In this document: piece after piece, positions 45,993 to 53,522 of the stretch | How the letters are laid out: every line of letters starts with the position of its first letter | Position numbering within the stretch: the first letter of the stretch is position 1 | DNA from: Solimonas sp040066175 | Lineage (GTDB): Bacteria; Pseudomonadota; Gammaproteobacteria; Nevskiales; Nevskiaceae | Assembly: GCF_040066175.1 (NCBI RefSeq) | Contig: NZ_JBEAAM010000002.1 | Location: 74,108-138,107, forward strand | Length of the DNA: 64,000 nucleotides | Direction of reading: 5' to 3' | Notes under the pieces: generated by a model | Seen by the model: the letters and a program-made list of their open reading frames with translations, nothing else | The model's database searches: none | What the model was told of the DNA's origin: nothing | Position numbers and translations under genes: made by a program

Positions 45993-48167
45993 ATGAAGCC
46001 AGAGATCGTCAACATCGGCGAGCCGAGCGCCGACCTCATCGATTTTCCCCAGCTGATCCGCGACTTCGCGCGCTACAAGTGGGGCATCCTCGGACTGACG
46101 ATCCTGAGCGCCGCCGCAGCGGCGCTCGTGACGTTTTCACTGCGGCCGATGTACACCGGCAAGGTGGCGCTGCTGGTCGAATCGCAGAACCAGCACGTCG
46201 CCACGCTGCGCGACGTGTACGACACCGAAATGCCGGAATTCGAGTTCCTCGGCGCGCAACTCGCGGTCCTGAAGTCGCGCGAACTGGCGCGCCGCGCGGT
46301 GGACCGGCTCGATCTGGTCAACAACCCGGAGTTCGCGCCGAAGGCCGGTCCGCTGCAATCCGTCGATCTGCGCCGCTATCTGCCGTTTCTGCCGGATCCC
46401 GCATCGTTCCTGGAACCGGTCCCCGAGGCGCAGCGGCGCGAGGAGGTCATCGACGATTTCCTGGAACGGCTGACGGTCGAGCCCTATGGCCGCACGCGCG
46501 TCATCAACGTCCAGTTCGAGGCCTACTCGGCGGAACTGGCCGCGCAGGTGGCCAATACGCTCGCCGACCTGTTCATCGAAAGCGGGCTGGAAGCCCGACT
46601 CGAGGCCACGACCAAGGCGACGAGCTGGCTCACCGACAAGCTGGCCGAGATCCAGAAGAACCTGCAGACCGCCGAGGCCGAGCTGCAGCGTTTCCGGGAA
46701 CAGGAGCAGCTGGTCAACGTCGGCGGCGCACGCAGCCTGACCGAGGAGGAGGTCTCGGACTACTCGAAACGCCTGCGCGAGGCGCAGCGCAAGCGCATCG
46801 AGCTGCAGAGCACCTATCAGAAGATCCGCGAGGCCGGCGCCGATCCGCAGCGGCTGCGCGACATCAGCACGCTGCTGATCGACCCGGTCGTGCAAAGGGC
46901 CAACAACAGCTATCTCGAAGCCCAGGAGGCGGTCAAGGCCCTCGAAGACCGCTACGGCCCCCGCCATCCGCAGATGACCACCGCGAAGGCGCGGCTCGCC
47001 ACCGCCGAGGCGGCGCTCAACGAACAACTCAAAATCGCCGCGCGCGGCATCCGCGCGGAATACGAGATCGCGCTGGACAGCGAGCGTGCCGCCGCGCAGC
47101 AGCTGGAAGCCTCGCGCACGCAGATCCGGCAGCTCGACCGCAAGGACTACGAGCTGTCCGTGCTCCAGCGCAACGTGACCACGTACCGCGAGCTGTACAA
47201 CACCTTCCTGGCGCGCTTCAAGGAGACCGACGTCGCCGGCAGCTATCAGGCCATTTCCGCGCGCGTCATCGACCCGGCGGTGGTGCCCTACGAACCATCC
47301 TCGCCGCAGAAGAAGCGGATCATCCTGCTCGCCACGATCGGCGGATTCGCGCTGGGCATCGTTCTGGCCATCCTGCATCACCTGCTCAATGACGGCGTGC
47401 GCAGCGCCGAAGAGCTCGAAGCCCTCGGCCAGATGCCGGTCCTCGGCGTCCTGCCGCTGGTGTCGGGACTGGCGGGTCGCAAGCAGAACCTGCCGAAGTA
47501 CTTCATCGAGAAGGCCCACACCCCGTTTTCCGAGGGCATGCGCAGTACGTGCGCGGCGCTGCGGCTGAGCGACGCCGGCAGCCGCCTCAAGCGCATCGTC
47601 GTGTCGTCGTCCGTGCCGGCCGAAGGCAAGAGCAGCGTGTCCAGCGCGCTGGCGCTGACACTGGCGGCGACCGACAAGGTCGTGCTGGTCGAAACCGACC
47701 TGCGCAAGCCGTCGCTGCGCAAGCTGTTCGGCCTGCCGGCCGACGCCAAGGGGCTGACCCACGCGCTGGACGGCGAGTGCCCGCTCGACGAGTGCCTGCA
47801 CTGGCATGAACAGGGCTCGATCTGGATTCTGCCGGCCGGCAAGATCCCCAAGAACTCCACCGAGCTGCTGGCCTCGGCGCCCTTCGCGGAGCTGCTGGCC
47901 GAGCTCAACAAGCGCTTCACGCGCGTGGTGCTCGATTCGCCGCCGGTGCAGTCGGCCGCCGACGCCCTGGTGCTCGGCCGCCAGGCCGACGGGCTGCTGT
48001 TCGTCGTCAAGTCCGATGCGACGACGCGCCGCGCGGTGAAGAACTCGCTGAAGCAGCTGCGCCTCGCGTCGATCCCGGTGATCGGCCTGCTCGTCAACCA
48101 AGTGGACGTGCGGCGCAACAGCCACTACGCGGACTCGTACCACTACGTCTACGGGTACTACGGCTGA
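45993..48167 (+). CDS. Wzc-like polysaccharide co-polymerase with BY-kinase domain
   Basis: A single chain of 724 residues controls chain length and export. A membrane segment near residues 30-50 precedes a Wzz domain and a long coiled coil (residues about 190-400); a second membrane segment follows near 450. The tyrosine-kinase domain has Walker A (SVPAEGKSSV), A' (LVETDLRKPS) and B (VVLDSPP). The last 14 residues hold six tyrosines, the usual autophosphorylation cluster. ATG 45993 is chosen; TTG 45984 overlaps the previous stop. No Wzb-type phosphatase gene is adjacent. Confidence 0.92.
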   Translation: MKPEIVNIGEPSADLIDFPQLIRDFARYKWGILGLTILSAAAAALVTFSLRPMYTGKVALLVESQNQHVATLRDVYDTEMPEFEFLGAQLAVLKSRELARRAVDRLDLVNNPEFAPKAGPLQSVDLRRYLPFLPDPASFLEPVPEAQRREEVIDDFLERLTVEPYGRTRVINVQFEAYSAELAAQVANTLADLFIESGLEARLEATTKATSWLTDKLAEIQKNLQTAEAELQRFREQEQLVNVGGARSLTEEEVSDYSKRLREAQRKRIELQSTYQKIREAGADPQRLRDISTLLIDPVVQRANNSYLEAQEAVKALEDRYGPRHPQMTTAKARLATAEAALNEQLKIAARGIRAEYEIALDSERAAAQQLEASRTQIRQLDRKDYELSVLQRNVTTYRELYNTFLARFKETDVAGSYQAISARVIDPAVVPYEPSSPQKKRIILLATIGGFALGIVLAILHHLLNDGVRSAEELEALGQMPVLGVLPLVSGLAGRKQNLPKYFIEKAHTPFSEGMRSTCAALRLSDAGSRLKRIVVSSSVPAEGKSSVSSALALTLAATDKVVLVETDLRKPSLRKLFGLPADAKGLTHALDGECPLDECLHWHEQGSIWILPAGKIPKNSTELLASAPFAELLAELNKRFTRVVLDSPPVQSAADALVLGRQADGLLFVVKSDATTRRAVKNSLKQLRLASIPVIGLLVNQVDVRRNSHYADSYHYVYGYYG

Positions 48168-48207
48168 GGCCGCGCATGTCCCGCTCCACCGGTCGGGGTT
48201 TCCGGCG

Positions 48208-48942
48208 TTGAGCGCACGACCCGGACCGCACCACGGGCCAGCCCGTGCCGCTCAGCGCCTGTTCGCCGCCGTCTGCGTCGCACCCGTGCTGCTGGTGGCG
48301 GCCGCCGGCAGCGTCGCATTCGTGTCCAGCCTGTACGCCAGCACCGCAGCGGATCTGGTGCGGCAGACGCAAGGCCGCAGCAGCGGCCGCGACGCCGCCG
48401 CGATCGCGGTCCGACTCGCGCCGTGGCGCTCGGCGCATCATCGCTATCTGGCCCAGTCGCTCAGCGCCGACGCTGAGTGGACCCGGTCGATCGAGCACGG
48501 CGAACGCGCAGTGCAGACCAATCCGGCCGACGGTTATGCCTGGCTGTACCTCGCACGCCTGGCCGGCACGCAGCCGCCGCTCGGCGCGCGCGTGCGCCGG
48601 ATGTACGAGATGGCGCTGACACGCACGCCGCACTCGCTGGCCGTGCACCGGGCCATTGCCTTCGACGGCGTGCAGCGCTGGCGCTTCGGCGATCCGCCGC
48701 TGCGCGCCCTGTGGCGCGACAGCATGGCTTACACGCTGCAGCGAGATCGCGCGGCGTTCCTGTTCGAGATCGCGCGGCTGCGGCGCGACCAGACTTGGTG
48801 CGCGGCCCAGCGCGGCCAGCTGCCGATCGACGAGTGGTGCGCCAACGTCGCGTACCTGCGCGCCGAGTGCGCCAAGCCCGCGCTGCCCGCCAAGTCCGAG
48901 GCCTGGTGCCGCGAACGTCACCTGCTGCCGCTGCGACGATGA
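48208..48942 (+). CDS. Membrane-anchored hypothetical protein with TPR-like helices
   Basis: A 244-residue protein not recognised as a named family. One N-terminal membrane helix (residues about 17-42) is followed by a helical periplasmic part reminiscent of one or two TPR units (SAHHRYLAQSLSADAEWTRS and ERAVQTNPADGYAWLYLA, cited in part). The C-terminal 60 residues hold four cysteines, three of them in a Trp-Cys pair (TWC, EWC, AWC). It starts with TTG and overlaps the next gene (ATGA), so it probably assists the polymerase or ligase downstream. An 11-codon frame (48176-48211) ends on its start. Confidence 0.6.
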   Translation: MSARPGPHHGPARAAQRLFAAVCVAPVLLVAAAGSVAFVSSLYASTAADLVRQTQGRSSGRDAAAIAVRLAPWRSAHHRYLAQSLSADAEWTRSIEHGERAVQTNPADGYAWLYLARLAGTQPPLGARVRRMYEMALTRTPHSLAVHRAIAFDGVQRWRFGDPPLRALWRDSMAYTLQRDRAAFLFEIARLRRDQTWCAAQRGQLPIDEWCANVAYLRAECAKPALPAKSEAWCRERHLLPLRR

Positions 48943-50423
48943 CCCTGCCCCCGAAGCCGATGAGGTCGTGGTCCGACCGCGCGCTGTTCGCCGCGACCCT
49001 GGCGTTCCTGTTCTGGCTGCCGCTGCCCTGGGGCAGCCACCGTCCATGGGCAGCCGATCTGCTGGTCGCCGTCTCGGCCGGCCTGCTCGCGCTGCGCCTG
49101 GCGCTCGTCGCGGCAGGCCGCGCACCGGTGCCGCACGGGCTCGCGCGCCAGCTGGCGCTGCCGCTGCTGTGGTGGGTGCTGTGGCTGGCCTGGATCGGCT
49201 TTCAGCTCTGGCCGATGGATGCGGCAGTCGTCGCGCGCTGGTCGCCGTCCAGCGCGCAGCTCTACGCCACGGCCGCGGAGCTGCTCGACACGCCGCCGCA
49301 GATGCGCCTGAGCATCGCGCCGTCGCAGACGGCCGACGCCTGGCTACTTTCCGCAGGTTACTGCTGCCTGTACGTGCTGATCGTGCTGTCGTGCTGCGGC
49401 GACCGCCGGCGCATGGGGCTGGTCCTGGGCGTCGTCGCGACCGCCGGCCTGTTCCAGGCACTGTACGGCAGCCTGATGACGCTCTCCGGCCTGGAGTGGG
49501 GCTTCTTCGAGGCCAAGCAGCACTACCGCCGCGTCGCCACCGGCACCTTCGTCAACCGCAACCATCTGGCCGGCTACCTGGAGCTCGCCGGCGCGGCCGC
49601 CCTGGGGCTGATCCTCGCCGATCTGGGGAGCAGCGGCGCGCAGCGCTCGCTGCGCCAGCGTGCGCTCGCCCTGATCGCGCTGCTGTTCAGCACCAAGATG
49701 CGCGCACGCCTGGCGCTGATCGTCATGGCGATCGCCCTGGTCCTGACCCGCTCGCGCATGGGCAATGTCGCCTTCGTGTCCAGCCTGTGCCTGTGCGCCA
49801 TGTTGTTCATCCTGCTGCGCCATCGCCGCTACGCGCTGCGCGCTTTCGCGCTGTTCGCCAGCATCGTCGCGATCGACATTCTCGTCGTCAGCAACTGGTA
49901 TGGCCTCGACCGCGTGATCCAGCGCCTCGAACAGACCGACCTGAGCAGCGATTCCCGCGCGGTGTTCCTGCGCCACGCCCCCCCCGCGATCGATGCCTAC
50001 TGGACCACGGGGGCCGGGCTGGGCACCTTCGCCGTGGCGTTCGCGCCATATCGCAGCGCCGAGCTGGACCCTTATTTCGATCATGCCCACAACGACTACA
50101 TCGAATTCCTGATCGAGACCGGGACCGTCGGCTGCGGACTCCTGGCCATCTTCGTCCTGGCCCATGCGCTGCACGCGCTGGCCATCCTGGTGCGGCGCCG
50201 GCGGCGCATGGCGGCGGCCGTCGCCTTCGCCGCGCTGATGGGCATGCTGGCGATCGCCATCCATTCCACCGCCGACTTCAACCTGCAGATCCCGGCCAAT
50301 GCCGCCACCCTGCTCGTCCTGATGGCGCTTTCGGCGGGTTGCTCGTCGAGCTCGCGGAAGCGACGCCGGGCCGCGGAACCCGCGCCCCCGCCGGGCGCGA
50401 CGACCGTGGCGGAAATGGCTTAA
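48939..50423 (+). CDS. O-antigen ligase/polymerase family membrane protein
   Basis: A 494-residue protein with about 12 membrane segments and the Wzy_C motif HAHNDYIEFLIETGTVG near residue 385, preceded by GTFVNRNHLAGYLELAGAA (residues about 204-222), a segment typical of ligases from EPS loci. It differs from the family member at 39402. With two such proteins one may polymerise and the other ligate or process. ATG 48939 overlaps the preceding stop. Confidence 0.83.
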   Translation: MTLPPKPMRSWSDRALFAATLAFLFWLPLPWGSHRPWAADLLVAVSAGLLALRLALVAAGRAPVPHGLARQLALPLLWWVLWLAWIGFQLWPMDAAVVARWSPSSAQLYATAAELLDTPPQMRLSIAPSQTADAWLLSAGYCCLYVLIVLSCCGDRRRMGLVLGVVATAGLFQALYGSLMTLSGLEWGFFEAKQHYRRVATGTFVNRNHLAGYLELAGAAALGLILADLGSSGAQRSLRQRALALIALLFSTKMRARLALIVMAIALVLTRSRMGNVAFVSSLCLCAMLFILLRHRRYALRAFALFASIVAIDILVVSNWYGLDRVIQRLEQTDLSSDSRAVFLRHAPPAIDAYWTTGAGLGTFAVAFAPYRSAELDPYFDHAHNDYIEFLIETGTVGCGLLAIFVLAHALHALAILVRRRRRMAAAVAFAALMGMLAIAIHSTADFNLQIPANAATLLVLMALSAGCSSSSRKRRRAAEPAPPPGATTVAEMA

Positions 50424-50461
50424 ACTGGCCCGGCTTGGGTACCCATGGGCAGGGGGTCGCC

Positions 50462-51151
50462 ATGATGAAGCATCGAACGATCTTGGGCTGGGCGGGCGCG
50501 CTGCTGGCGCTCGGCGCGGGGACGGCGCTCGCCTTCACGGAAGCCGCCGGGCGCGTGACCCGGGTCATCGGCGCGGCCGAGGTACTCCGCGACGGGCAGC
50601 ATCTGCCGCTCGCCAAGGACGACGTCGTGCGTTCGGGCGACACGCTGCGCACCCCGGTCGATGGGCGCCTGCAGTGGTGGATGGAGGACGACGCCCTGCT
50701 GGTCATCGCCACGCGCTCACAGGCACAGGTCCGCAGCTTCGACCCTGCCGTCAGCGAGGCCCTGTTCCAGATCGAACGAGGTGGACTGCGCGTCATCGCC
50801 GGCGCCGTGCGCCCCAAGGTGCTGACCCCCAGGGCCACGGTCACCTCGGCGGACGCGGATTTTTCGACCGTCGTCTGCGACCAGCGTTGCGGTCCCGATC
50901 GGGGGCACGTCTATGTCGTGGTCAACGCGGGCGCCGCGCGGGTCAGCAACCCCGAGGGCAGCGTCGAAGCGCACGCCGGTCAGATCGTGCAGGTCGCCTC
51001 ACCGCCGACCCTGGTCGCGAAGGCGAACGTATCGGCCGCGGTCCTGCAGATCGCTGCCGAACTGGTCATCGACGCCGGCGTGGATCCGCTGGTCCCGGAC
51101 GTCCCGGTGCAACCGCTGCCGCCGGTGGATCTGCCGGGCAGTCCGTCGTAA
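50462..51151 (+). CDS. FecR-domain periplasmic protein
   Basis: A 229-residue protein with a signal peptide (residues about 1-25) and a FecR domain: EVLRDGQHLPLAKDDVVRSG then DTLRTPVDGRLQWWMEDDA. The C-terminal 40 residues are Pro-rich (VPDVPVQPLPPVDLP). Classical FecR proteins signal to a FecI sigma factor, but none is present, and FecR-only proteins occur in polysaccharide loci, where they may bind glycan or peptidoglycan. It is the last plus-strand gene of the locus and converges on parB. Confidence 0.75.
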   Translation: MMKHRTILGWAGALLALGAGTALAFTEAAGRVTRVIGAAEVLRDGQHLPLAKDDVVRSGDTLRTPVDGRLQWWMEDDALLVIATRSQAQVRSFDPAVSEALFQIERGGLRVIAGAVRPKVLTPRATVTSADADFSTVVCDQRCGPDRGHVYVVVNAGAARVSNPEGSVEAHAGQIVQVASPPTLVAKANVSAAVLQIAAELVIDAGVDPLVPDVPVQPLPPVDLPGSPS

Positions 51152-51163
51152 GCGCCCGGTCGC

Positions 51164-52009
51164 CTAGCCGAGGCGCCCGAGCAGTTTCTGCAGCTCCTCG
51201 GCGCTGCGGAACGACACCGTCAGCTTGCCGCGGCCGGACTCCGCCTGGTGCAGGCGCACCGGCAGGCCGATCCGCGCGCTGATCTCCTTCTCCAGGGCCG
51301 GTGCGCGCGGCTTGTTCGCCCGCGGTGCGGCCGGCCTGCCTTCGGCATGGACGAGGGCCTCGGTCTGACGCACCGACATCTGCTGCTCGGCGACCAGCTT
51401 GGCCAGCGCGGACTGCCGCGGACCGTGGATGCCGAGCAGCACCTTGGCGTGACCCAGGCTCAGGCGGCCTTCGCGCACCAGCTTCTGTACGTCGGCATTG
51501 AGTTCGATCAGGCGCAGCAGATTGCTGATGTGCGCGCGCGAACGGCCGACGGCTTCCGCGGCCTTTTCGTGCGTCAGGCCGCAGTCCTCGATCAGCTTGT
51601 GCAAGGCTTCGGCTTCTTCGAGAGGGTTCAGGTCGGCGCGCTGGATGTTCTCGACCAGCGCCACCGCCATCGCGCCGCGCTCGTCGAGCGTGCGGACGAC
51701 CACCGGCACGGTGTTGAGCCCGGCCAGCTTCGCCGCGCGCCAACGGCGCTCGCCGGCGACGATCTCGTACTTGTGGGCACCGGACGGCCGCGCGACGATC
51801 GGCTGCACCACGCCCTGCGACCGGATCGACTCCGCCAGGGCCTGCAGCGCCTCGTCATCGAAGTGCCGGCGCGGCTGGTGGCGGCCGGGATGCAAGCTGT
51901 CGAGCGCCAGTTCGCGCAGTGACTCGCCAGCGTTGTCGTCGGCGGGTGCGGACACGCTGCTGAGCAGCGATTCGAGCCCGCGACCCAATCCTCTTTTCTT
52001 CACGCTCAT
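51164..52009 (-). CDS. parB: Chromosome partitioning protein ParB
   Basis: ParB binds parS and slides as a CTP-dependent clamp to segregate origins. The 281 residues have the N-terminal CTPase motif GERRWRAAKLAGL, ENIQRADLNPLEEA, the HTH (GLTHEKAAEAVGRSRAHISNL, cited in part) and a C-terminal dimer domain ending LQKLLGRLG. It begins inside the parA stop (ATGA). I did not see a consensus parS in the neighbouring sequence. Confidence 0.96.
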   Translation of the reverse strand: MSVKKRGLGRGLESLLSSVSAPADDNAGESLRELALDSLHPGRHQPRRHFDDEALQALAESIRSQGVVQPIVARPSGAHKYEIVAGERRWRAAKLAGLNTVPVVVRTLDERGAMAVALVENIQRADLNPLEEAEALHKLIEDCGLTHEKAAEAVGRSRAHISNLLRLIELNADVQKLVREGRLSLGHAKVLLGIHGPRQSALAKLVAEQQMSVRQTEALVHAEGRPAAPRANKPRAPALEKEISARIGLPVRLHQAESGRGKLTVSFRSAEELQKLLGRLG

Positions 52010-52794
52010 GCGGAAAGCCTCATCTGTCCGCCGTCGTGGCGTCGCAACACCTCGCCGGCGAGCGCGAGATAGGCCTTGGCGCCGCTGGAGGCCGGGTCGT
52101 AGAGCATCGCCGGCAGGCCGTGGCTGGGCGCCTCGGCGAGGCGCACGTTGCGCGGCACCAGCGTGCGATAGACCTTGTCGCCGAAGTGCTGGATCAGCTG
52201 GTTGGAGACGTCCACCGCGAGGTTGTTGCGCGGGTCGTACATCGTGCGCAGCAGGCCCTCGACTTCCAGCCGCGGATTGATCACGCGGCGGATCTTCTGG
52301 ATCGTGTCCATCAGCGCCGACAGTCCCTCCAGCGCGTAGTACTCGCACTGCATCGGGATCAGCACGCCGTCGGCGGCGACCAGCGCGTTGACGGTCAGCT
52401 TGGACAGCGCCGGCGGGCAATCGAGCACGATGTAGTCGTATTCGTCGGCGACCTCGGCGAGCGCGGTCCTGAGCGCGAAGTCGCCGACGGCCACGTCGCG
52501 CAGCTTGATCTCGGCTTCGGTCATGTCGCCGTTGGCCGGCAGCAGCCACAGGCCCAGGCTCGGCAGTTCCTGGATCACTTCGCGGATCGGCGCCTGTTCC
52601 AGCAGCACGTCGCGGCCGGTCCGCGTCAGCGTGCTCTTGTCCACGCCGACGCCCATCGTCGCATTGCCCTGCGCATCGAGATCGACGAGCAGCACGCGGC
52701 GCTTGGTCGCGGCCAGCGAAGCCGCAAGATTGATCGAGGTCGTGGTTTTTCCGACCCCGCCCTTCTGATTGGCGACCGCGATGACGTAACTCAT
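52006..52794 (-). CDS. parA: Chromosome partitioning ATPase ParA
   Basis: A 262-residue ATPase with the deviant Walker A KGGVGKTTT at residues 11-19, LLVDLDAQGNAT, and Walker B-like IVLDCPPALS. The length and motifs match chromosomal ParA/Soj. It overlaps parB downstream and rsmG upstream by 4 bp each, so all three are one transcription and translation unit. Confidence 0.97.
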   Translation of the reverse strand: MSYVIAVANQKGGVGKTTTSINLAASLAATKRRVLLVDLDAQGNATMGVGVDKSTLTRTGRDVLLEQAPIREVIQELPSLGLWLLPANGDMTEAEIKLRDVAVGDFALRTALAEVADEYDYIVLDCPPALSKLTVNALVAADGVLIPMQCEYYALEGLSALMDTIQKIRRVINPRLEVEGLLRTMYDPRNNLAVDVSNQLIQHFGDKVYRTLVPRNVRLAEAPSHGLPAMLYDPASSGAKAYLALAGEVLRRHDGGQMRLSA

Positions 52795-53465
52795 GGTTCT
52801 ATCTGCAACGGTGCGGCGACGACCGCGTGCCGCTCCTCGGCCAGGCCGGGCACGGTCAGACGGTGGACGTGCTGGATGACGACGCCGGCGGATACGGCCG
52901 CCAGCTCCCCGGCGTCTAGTTTGCCCTTCATGGCGATCCATTGACCACCCGGCGCCAGTAGATGCCGGGTCAGCCGGAAGAAGTCGTCCAGTGCGGAAAA
53001 CGCGCGGCTGACGATGCAATCGAAGCCATCGGGGGCTGCAAATTCCTCCACCCGCCCTTCGACGACCGCGACGTTGGCCAGCCCGAGCGTGCGCACGGCA
53101 TGGCGCATGAAGCGCGCCTTCTTGCCGTTGCTGTCGAGCACCGTGACCTGCAGCGTCGGCGCCGCGATCGCCAGCACGAGGCCCGGCAGGCCGGCACCCG
53201 CGCCGACATCGAGCACACGGCCATGGATCCAGGGCAACACCGTCAACGAATCCAGCAGGTGGCGCGTGACCATGTCCGCCGGATCGCGCACGGCGGTCAG
53301 GTTGTACGCCGCGTTCCACTTCTGCAGTTCCGCCAGATAGGCCAGCAGCCGGTCGAACGCCGCAGCCGGCAACGCGATGCCGAGCTTGGCGCAGCCCGTT
53401 TCCAGCCGCGCCCGCAGCGCGTGCGCGCCGGTCGCGGACGCGGGGGCGGAACGATGGACGGACAT
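52791..53465 (-). CDS. rsmG: 16S rRNA (guanine-N7) methyltransferase RsmG
   Basis: RsmG methylates G527 of 16S rRNA. The 224 residues contain WNAAYNLTAVRDPADMVTRHLLDSL (cited in part as the family N-terminal hallmark), the SAM motif VLDVGAGAGLPGLVLA and SRAFSALDDF. In many gammaproteobacteria mnmG lies directly upstream; here a HerA-like ATPase gene is found instead, 57 bp away. A TATACT at 53506-53501 (minus) may be its -10. Confidence 0.96.
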   Translation of the reverse strand: MSVHRSAPASATGAHALRARLETGCAKLGIALPAAAFDRLLAYLAELQKWNAAYNLTAVRDPADMVTRHLLDSLTVLPWIHGRVLDVGAGAGLPGLVLAIAAPTLQVTVLDSNGKKARFMRHAVRTLGLANVAVVEGRVEEFAAPDGFDCIVSRAFSALDDFFRLTRHLLAPGGQWIAMKGKLDAGELAAVSAGVVIQHVHRLTVPGLAEERHAVVAAPLQIEP

Positions 53466-53522
53466 GGATCGGTGGCGCGAGGCAGCGGCAAGGGCCGCGC
53501 AGTATATCCGCGGCGGCCCCGC

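Noticed and set aside
48176..48211. 11-codon leader peptide before the TPR-like gene
   Set aside because: It ends on the start of the next gene, but there is no attenuator structure or clear ribosome-binding site. It is mentioned only as context.
22330..51151. CRISPR array or cas genes
   Set aside because: No regularly spaced short repeats and no Cas-like motifs were seen anywhere in the window.
51960..52040. parS site near parAB
   Set aside because: I looked for the near-palindromic consensus TGTTTCACGTGAAACA around parA and parB and saw no convincing match; a whole-window scan would be decisive.
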